Positions 6,646 through 11,769 of a DNA stretch of 11,769 nucleotides are shown piece by piece. How positions within the stretch are numbered: position 1 is the first letter of the stretch; the number at the start of each line of letters is the position of its first letter. Under the pieces are notes generated by a model. It was not told the origin of the DNA, ran no database searches, and worked only from the letters and a program-made list of their open reading frames with translations. The stretch is from assembly GCA_937907525.1 (NCBI GenBank), contig CALCIB010000056.1:1-11769 (forward strand). The letters run 5' to 3'. The position numbers and the translations under genes are program-made. This DNA is from an uncultured Planctomycetales bacterium (GTDB taxonomy: Bacteria > Planctomycetota > Planctomycetia > Isosphaerales > Isosphaeraceae).

Positions 6646-9600
6646 TCACTCCACCGTCATCACGCCGTTCATGACCATCCAGTGGCCGGGGAAGCTGCAC
6701 AGGAACGGGTAGCGGCCGGGGGAGTCGGGGGCCTTGAAGTCGATCGACGACGACGCGCCGGGCTCGGTGATGTCGGTGTAGACCAAAACGTCGTCGGTCC
6801 TGGGGACGTAGCCTCGGATCGCGGCGTCGGGCTCGGCGATGATCTTGTTGACCAGGTCGCCGACCGTCGCCTGCGTTCCGGGACGGAGCAACACCCAGTT
6901 GTGCGGCACGACGTCGGGATTGACGAACGTCAACCGAATCGTCTCGCCGGCCTTCACCTTGAACGCGGGCGTGGCGAAGGTCAGGTTCTTGCCGGCGACC
7001 ATCTTGATTCCGCGCGCCTTGGGCAGCTTGGCGGCCCAGGGGTTGGGAACCTTCTTGTACTGAAGCGCGACCATGTCGGCCAGCCGGGGATGAGCGGCGA
7101 CGATCTTCCGCGACGGTCGGTAACCGGGGAAGTCGGTGAAGGGGGGCGCGAGCTTGTGGACGGTGGCGAACAACTCCTGCGGCCAGCCGTCGCCCAGGTC
7201 CAGCCGCAGGTGGAGCGTGTCGACGGGCTGGACGTCGGGGATCTCCAGGAACAGCGTCCGGCCGTCGCCGACGACGTGGACGCCGCGGATCGGCAGGACG
7301 TCGTGGCCGATCGCGCCCGGATGGATCGTCGAGTGCTCAAGCGATCCGTATGAAGCGCTGTAGCGGTAATTCCACGCCTGCGCGAAGCAAGCCCCCGGCC
7401 GGGCCGCCGACGACGGATCGATGGGGAGGTTGAACCCCAGCACGACCCCGTTTTCCACGACGTGGATCGACCGCGGCGCCTGGATCGGGTCGCCGGTGTA
7501 GCGGAGGCGCTGAAAGCAGCCGTCGAGCGAGGAGTACGTCCCCCAGCCGGCCTGGCCCACGACGTAAAGCTGGCCGTCGACCGGGTTGAACCGGCCGCGA
7601 TGGATGCCGGAGAGGTAGTCGCCGGGAATCGGCCAGACCGCGCCCTGGGGCTGGCCGTCGACCACGTCGCGCAACAGCAGGAACGTCGAGGCGGCGCCGT
7701 AGGACAGGTGGATCCGATTCCCCTGGAACGGGCCCCAGCGGTCGCTGGTGATCTCGATCTGCTCCGCGCTTGAATTGTCGATCCCGCGCGGCAGGTAGAC
7801 GAGGGGCAAGGACGGGACCTCGTCGTTCCTGGGCCCCGGATAGCCGTAATGGCCGCCGACGGCGACGTCGACGACCTGGGACGTCGGCACCCAGTTCCCT
7901 TCCGACTGCGGCGCCGAGAGGATTCCGGAGCGGGTCAGGCCGATGCCGTCGGGGTTGCGGAAGCCGGTGGCGAGCACCGTCGGCGGGCCGCCGTCGGGAG
8001 GGACGCGGAGGATACCTTGCGGGCCGGAGGCGGTGTAGAAGTTCCCGTCGGCGTCGCGCTGAAGGCCGCAGACGAAGTCGTGCCCGGCGGTCGAGGTCAG
8101 ATAGGCGTTGTTGACGCAGCGGTAAAAATCGGCCTCGCCGTCGCCGTCGAGGTCTTTAAGCTCGGTGATCTGGTCGCGGCCCGCGACGTAGATCGAGCCT
8201 TCGGCCACGAGGACGCCCTGCGGCTGGTGCAGCCCGGTGGCGAACCGTCGCCAGACGACCTTCTCCAGCGCGTCGTCGATGCCGGAGACGCGCCAGACGT
8301 CCCCCTCCATGGTGGCGACGATGGCCGTTCCGTCGGGGAGGAAGTCGAGCCCGCCGAAGAACATCAAGGACTTCCAGGGATTCTCGAACGGCGGCTCGAT
8401 GACGTCGATGGCGAACGGCCGGGTTTCCGAGCGCTTGCCGCGAGTCGTGAACGTCTGGGGCCATTGCGACGGCCCTCCGCGCGTCAGCTCGCGGAGCGGG
8501 TGGGTGGCGGCGGGGCCGGCCTGGCGGACGAACGCGCCGCGCTCGTCGACCCAGGGGGCGTCGAGCCAGTCCTCGCCGTCGATCGAGTACGCGAAGACCA
8601 CGCGCTTGCCGTTTCGATAGAAGCCCTGATATTTAAACGGCTTCGTCGGGGGCTCGCCCTCGGGCCTGGGCAAAAGCTTGCCGCGGACGGTCAGGCCGTT
8701 GAGGAAGCCGTGGCGGACGCTTGAGAATTCGAGGAACCCGTCGGTCCAGAGGACCGGGTAGGTGAGCGTCTCGGGGTCGAAGCAGACGGAGAGTTCGCCC
8801 TTGTCGCCCAGGCGGAGGCAAACGGCCTTGGGGATCGCGGTCTTCTCGTCGACGTGAAGGACGCCCGACTGCATCGAGCCGACGTCGGATTCGTTCCAGC
8901 GGCCGTCGGCCCAGGTGGTCTCGTTCTGGTTGCCCCAGTGGCCGCTCTTGCCGCCGTCGAGGCCGGGGTACATCGGCAGGAGAGGCGGCGGCGCGGCCAG
9001 GGCGCGGAAGTGATCGGCCTCCTTGGCGTAGAAGTCGAACGTCCGATGGCGGTTGACGTGGTCGTCGGCGCTGGCGTAGAACTCGGGCCGTAGCGGCTTC
9101 CGGTCGTACTCGAACTCGGCGGGGGCCGAGGGGTGGGCGTGGGCGTGGCCCGGAGCGCCCAGGGCGGGCGTGGCGACGCCGTCGGCGCCGAGGGTCAGCA
9201 GGAACGCGAAGAGGTCGTTCCGCTCGCCGGGCGACGTCGCGGCGGTCAGCCCCTCGGGCATGAGCGTGCCCAGGGGCCTGGATTCGACGATCTCGTCCCT
9301 GGGCAGCGTCACGACCTCGCCGAGCGTGGCGTCGCGGACTCGCACGGCGTCGTCGGTCTCGCCCTGCTTGTAGCCCTGGACGACCCGCCCGTCGTCGAGG
9401 GCGAAGCCGAACGCCTGGTACTCCGGCTCCACCTTCAATCGGGGCCAGAGGACCGACGCGACGATCTCCTCGGGCGTCCTGGCCTTCGAGAGGGACGTCA
9501 GGTCGGGGCCGATCGTCCCTCCCTGGTCGCCGACCTTGTGGCAGGCGAGGCAAGTGTGGCGGACGTCGGCGAAGACGACCGCCCCCCGGGCCGGGTCGCC

Positions 9601-10665
9601 CTGGGTGCGCGCCGACGCCAGGATCCCGGCGACCTCTCCGGCCTGGGCCGGAGACAGCCCGGCGGAGTCGACGGGTCGGGGCGGGACCGGCGTCCGGGGC
9701 GTCGGCCGGGGCCCAGGCGCGGCGCCGTCGAGTTGGGGGACGAGCCAGTCGAGGCCGTCGAGGTTGTCGAGGAGGCGTTCCTCGGCGTCGTCCTGGGTGT
9801 GGCCGAGGATGCCGATCCGGCCCTTGTAGCCGCTGTCGCGGATGATCCGCAGCAGCTTCAGGTCCTCCTCCCCCTGGCCCAGGGGGAGGATCTTGCGGCC
9901 GTTGCGGTCGCCGTCGGCGTCCATTCCGTTGATGTTGAGCGCCATCAGGTACGGCATCATCGTCTTGAGGAGCGCCGGGAAGCGGTCGAGATGGTCGTGG
10001 CCGTGGTGGAGGTTGTAGACGATGCCGACGTTGTCGACGCCGTCCTTCTTCAGGCGCTCGATGATGGCGATCTGGTTCTCGGGCTCGCCGAACCAGCCGC
10101 CGTGGTTGTAAAGCGCGACCGTGCAGCCGATCTCGGCGGCGGCCCTGGCCAGGGGCTCGACCTTCGCCGCGGCGTCGGCGACGCGCCGCTCCTGCTCGTC
10201 GCCCTCGGCCTTGTCGGGGCCCTCGTCGCCCATGACCCAGAGTTGGGCCTTGACATGATGGCGCTTCAGAAGGTCCAGGATCCGCCGGGAGTCGTCGTTG
10301 AGCGCGGCGGGGCCCCAGAAGGCGGTCAACTCGACGCCGTGGCGCTTGAGCGCCTCGACCTCGGCGTCGAAGCTGGGGACGTGCTCGGCGCGCCAGTCGT
10401 AGGCGAAGTGCTTGAAGCCCAGTTTCTCGAGCATGGCGGCGCGGGCTCCGGGATCGCGGTTCCTGGAATCGAACGGCACGATGCACCAGGCGGTCAGGTT
10501 GTCGCGGGCGAAGAGGCCGGGGCCGGCCTTGGCGGAGGCGTCGGTCTCGGGCGACTCGTCGCGGCGGAGCTGGCCGCAGATCAGGTCGGTCGTCAAAAGC
10601 GCGACGACGCCGAGGAACGCGACCCAGACGAGCAGGTGCTTGGGACGGACTGACGGCTTCGGCAT
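6646..10665 (-). CDS. Exported multidomain redox protein: TIM barrel, c-type heme, DUF6797-like, sugar-dehydrogenase-like propeller, cupredoxin
   Basis: A 1339-aa protein. A basic N-terminus and hydrophobic stretch (about 10-27) predict export or an anchor; there is no lipobox at C30. Residues 55-312 resemble sugar phosphate isomerase/epimerase TIM barrels (YNHGGWFGEPENQ 186-198, NLHHGHDH 218-225, ILPLGQGE 259-266, GILGHT 285-290). A Pro-rich linker (315-336) leads to a planctomycete heme-binding domain (about 345-492) with C372-L-A-C375-H376 and distal M469 in LMPEGL. Residues 520-755 look like DUF6797 (PGLDGGKSGHWGNQNE). About 765-1200 is a GSDH-like beta-propeller with H862, GFRNPDGIGL (901-910) and a calcium-like loop DLDGDGEAD (838-846). 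About 1220-1339 is a cupredoxin with complete type 1 ligands H1255, C1323, H1328, M1332, spaced as in azurin/auracyanin. It probably acts in the periplasm, passing electrons from a sugar or similar substrate through heme and copper; substrate and direction are inferred. The ATG at 10665 precedes the signal, with GGAAGG about 9 nt upstream. It is convergent with the 471-aa gene. Confidence 0.92.
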   Translation of the reverse strand: MPKPSVRPKHLLVWVAFLGVVALLTTDLICGQLRRDESPETDASAKAGPGLFARDNLTAWCIVPFDSRNRDPGARAAMLEKLGFKHFAYDWRAEHVPSFDAEVEALKRHGVELTAFWGPAALNDDSRRILDLLKRHHVKAQLWVMGDEGPDKAEGDEQERRVADAAAKVEPLARAAAEIGCTVALYNHGGWFGEPENQIAIIERLKKDGVDNVGIVYNLHHGHDHLDRFPALLKTMMPYLMALNINGMDADGDRNGRKILPLGQGEEDLKLLRIIRDSGYKGRIGILGHTQDDAEERLLDNLDGLDWLVPQLDGAAPGPRPTPRTPVPPRPVDSAGLSPAQAGEVAGILASARTQGDPARGAVVFADVRHTCLACHKVGDQGGTIGPDLTSLSKARTPEEIVASVLWPRLKVEPEYQAFGFALDDGRVVQGYKQGETDDAVRVRDATLGEVVTLPRDEIVESRPLGTLMPEGLTAATSPGERNDLFAFLLTLGADGVATPALGAPGHAHAHPSAPAEFEYDRKPLRPEFYASADDHVNRHRTFDFYAKEADHFRALAAPPPLLPMYPGLDGGKSGHWGNQNETTWADGRWNESDVGSMQSGVLHVDEKTAIPKAVCLRLGDKGELSVCFDPETLTYPVLWTDGFLEFSSVRHGFLNGLTVRGKLLPRPEGEPPTKPFKYQGFYRNGKRVVFAYSIDGEDWLDAPWVDERGAFVRQAGPAATHPLRELTRGGPSQWPQTFTTRGKRSETRPFAIDVIEPPFENPWKSLMFFGGLDFLPDGTAIVATMEGDVWRVSGIDDALEKVVWRRFATGLHQPQGVLVAEGSIYVAGRDQITELKDLDGDGEADFYRCVNNAYLTSTAGHDFVCGLQRDADGNFYTASGPQGILRVPPDGGPPTVLATGFRNPDGIGLTRSGILSAPQSEGNWVPTSQVVDVAVGGHYGYPGPRNDEVPSLPLVYLPRGIDNSSAEQIEITSDRWGPFQGNRIHLSYGAASTFLLLRDVVDGQPQGAVWPIPGDYLSGIHRGRFNPVDGQLYVVGQAGWGTYSSLDGCFQRLRYTGDPIQAPRSIHVVENGVVLGFNLPIDPSSAARPGACFAQAWNYRYSASYGSLEHSTIHPGAIGHDVLPIRGVHVVGDGRTLFLEIPDVQPVDTLHLRLDLGDGWPQELFATVHKLAPPFTDFPGYRPSRKIVAAHPRLADMVALQYKKVPNPWAAKLPKARGIKMVAGKNLTFATPAFKVKAGETIRLTFVNPDVVPHNWVLLRPGTQATVGDLVNKIIAEPDAAIRGYVPRTDDVLVYTDITEPGASSSIDFKAPDSPGRYPFLCSFPGHWMVMNGVMTVE

Positions 10666-10666
10666 C

Positions 10667-10680
10667 GGGAGGGCCCTTCC
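10667..10680 (-). promoter_or_regulatory. Near-palindrome over the ribosome binding site of the 1339-aa gene
   Basis: GGGAGGGCCCTTCC (plus strand) is a near-perfect palindrome centred on AGGGCCCT and ends 1 nt before the ATG at 10665. On the mRNA it includes the GGAAGG that would serve as ribosome site. It has no loop, so a simple hairpin is strained; it could be a protein-binding site or chance. For this gene's promoter, TTGCCC (10753-10748) and GATAGC (10732-10727) with 15-nt spacing are the best but poor candidate on the minus strand. Confidence 0.2.
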
Positions 10681-10797
10681 AGGGACGGCGGGGGGGACCG
10701 GCGGGCGTCGGCGTTCTGGCTTCAAGGCTATCGCCCCGCGCCGCGACGGGCAATCCGCGCGCGTCGGGACGGACGCGATCCGACCGGGCATCCGACC

Positions 10798-10827
10798 TTG
10801 CGGAATAGGCGGGACGACGATTATTCT
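10798..10827 (+). promoter_or_regulatory. Possible sigma70-like promoter for the methyltransferase
   Basis: TTGCGG (10798-10803) and TATTCT (10822-10827) are 18 nt apart, in the only AT-richer patch of the 231-bp divergent intergenic region. The -10 matches four of six consensus bases and the -35 is poor beyond TTG. The start codon is about 65 nt downstream of the expected transcript start. Confidence 0.3.
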
Positions 10828-10896
10828 GTCGGTCCCACGGATCGCGCCGCGGCCGAACCAGGCCGCCAAGGAATCGACATCCAGGAGGGATGAACC

Positions 10897-11685
10897 GTGC
10901 TCCGCGCCTACACCGAGAATCCGTCCGCCGCGAAACGCGCCAGGCTCTGGGTCAAGTACCTGATGTTTCCGGGGACCAACTGGGTCAGCCGGGACAAGTC
11001 CAAGATCCGACGGACGTTCCTCCCCGGCACTCCCGAGCGGCCCTCGCGGACGCTCGACTGCGGCTGCGGCAACGCATACTTCTCCCATCAGGCGGTCCTT
11101 CGCGGGGCCCAATGCCTGGGGATCACGATTCACGACTGGGAGAAGCGCAACTGCGAGGAGATGCGCGCGTTCCTCGGCCTGACCCCGGAACAGCTTTCGT
11201 TCCGAACCGCGCGACTGGACGCGCTGGCGGCCGACCCGGAGCTGCGCGGCGGCTTCGACCAGGTGCTGCTGCTGGACGTGATCGAGCACATCATGGACGC
11301 CGCGGGGGCTTTGCGGCAAATCCATGACCTGCTGGACGAGGACGGACTGGTCTACATCACCACCCCGGATCGCGATTGGCAGGGGAACGCCGACCACCTC
11401 CGCGTCGTCCGTACCGAAAACGGCTGGCACGTCCGCAACGGCTACACTTTCGAGCAACTCGAACGGTTATTGGATGAGAACGGCTTCGAGCCGGTCGATC
11501 GGATGCGGTTCGGGACGCTGGGCTCGACGGTCGTCACCTGGATCCAGCACCACGTCTTCGGCCGCTGGATCGACCCGCTGACCGTGGCGACGTTCCCGCT
11601 CCTGAAACTGATCGCCCTGGCGCTGTCGCCGTGGAGGGACTCGCACACGATCTTCGTGCTGGCGCGGAAGAAGCGGTCGGGTTGA
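10897..11685 (+). CDS. Class I SAM-dependent methyltransferase
   Basis: A 262-aa protein that should transfer a methyl group from S-adenosylmethionine to an unknown small molecule or lipid. The Rossmann-like core shows motif I TLDCGCGNAYF (52-62, the SAM glycine loop), the end of strand 2 near D80, FDQVLLLDVIEHIMD (120-134, motif with the DVIEH typical of Methyltransf_11/23), and LVYITTPD (151-158) as strand 5. The N-terminal 45 residues are basic and may form a cap helix. A hydrophobic stretch at about 229-245 near the C-terminus could touch the membrane, which would fit a lipid or quinone-like substrate, but this is inference. The GTG start at 10897 is chosen because AGGAGGGA (10883-10890) lies 6 nt upstream. 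It is divergent from the 1339-aa gene and separated by 231 bp. No partner gene is visible downstream. Confidence 0.9.
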   Translation: MLRAYTENPSAAKRARLWVKYLMFPGTNWVSRDKSKIRRTFLPGTPERPSRTLDCGCGNAYFSHQAVLRGAQCLGITIHDWEKRNCEEMRAFLGLTPEQLSFRTARLDALAADPELRGGFDQVLLLDVIEHIMDAAGALRQIHDLLDEDGLVYITTPDRDWQGNADHLRVVRTENGWHVRNGYTFEQLERLLDENGFEPVDRMRFGTLGSTVVTWIQHHVFGRWIDPLTVATFPLLKLIALALSPWRDSHTIFVLARKKRSG

Positions 11686-11769
11686 GCGAGGGCGGTCGTC
11701 GGGGCGGTCAGACTTGGGTGTGCGTCACGTAAGTAGGTAATCAGGCGGCGCGGGCCGGTTGGTCCCAGT
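11686..11769. other. Right-edge intergenic DNA
   Basis: The 84 bp after the methyltransferase stop hold no clear hairpin, promoter or start of another gene that I can support. Confidence 0.5.

Noticed and set aside
10576..10578. C30 of the 1339-aa protein as a lipoprotein cysteine
   Set aside because: The preceding residues are D-L-I, which do not fit a lipobox, so a signal peptide or membrane anchor is more likely.
9133..10653. Long plus-strand open frame (506 codons) opposite the redox fusion
   Set aside because: It mirrors the TIM barrel and heme coding region, is Val/Gly/Arg-biased, and shows no recognisable domain.
10666..11457. In-frame upstream extension of the 1339-aa protein to give 1603 aa
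   Set aside because: The extension is antisense to the methyltransferase gene, and the signal-like hydrophobic start plus a ribosome site sit at 10665. Open antisense frames are expected at this GC content.
1..11769. CRISPR array, prophage, transposase or toxin-antitoxin genes
   Set aside because: No regularly spaced direct repeats, integrase/transposase motifs or small paired ORFs with ribosome sites were seen.

Overview
The window looks like chromosomal DNA of a GC-rich planctomycete, probably of the Isosphaeraceae type (Singulisphaera/Paludisphaera relatives). This rests on several traits: very high GC with long antisense open frames; a Ser/Thr kinase with an N-terminal CxxC...CxxC finger and C-terminal membrane segments; a large secreted protein with a planctomycete-type heme-binding domain, a DUF6797-like region and a cupredoxin tail; and intergenic palindromes built on CACGGAGGACACGGAG and CTTCTCCC...GGGAGAAG. 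The genus is an inference from protein style.

Layout, left to right. (1) 1-1964, minus: a membrane-anchored Ser/Thr protein kinase whose C-terminus lies beyond the left edge. (2) 1965-2174: a spacer with a set of overlapping inverted repeats. (3) 2175-3236, minus: a Gfo/Idh/MocA NAD(P)-dependent oxidoreductase. (4) 3237-3655: a 419-bp divergent intergenic region with a good sigma70-like promoter for the rightward genes, a foldable GC-rich leader and a weak ECF-like promoter candidate facing left. (5) 3656-4960 and 4974-6389, plus: a two-gene operon of a class III PLP aminotransferase and a 471-aa protein I cannot name, in which I see two faint VOC/DUF1338-like halves. (6) 6390-6645: convergent intergenic region holding a 214-bp element with 40-bp inverted arms. 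(7) 6646-10665, minus: a 1339-aa exported fusion of TIM barrel, c-type heme domain, DUF6797-like region, sugar-dehydrogenase-like beta-propeller and type 1 copper domain. (8) 10666-10896: a divergent promoter region. (9) 10897-11685, plus: a class I SAM-dependent methyltransferase. Positions 11686-11769 show nothing recognisable.

The most notable item is the 1339-aa fusion. It places a sugar-isomerase-like TIM barrel, a heme site (CxxCH plus a distal Met), a GSDH-like propeller and an intact copper site on one polypeptide behind an N-terminal export signal or anchor, as if one protein bound or converted a sugar and passed electrons through heme and copper. The second is the aminotransferase plus unknown 471-aa protein, which may be a small amino-acid catabolic module (lysine/2-aminoadipate type is one hypothesis). 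The remaining genes are ordinary planctomycete families with some unusual details: an enlarged kinase activation segment and an altered EKP motif in the oxidoreductase.
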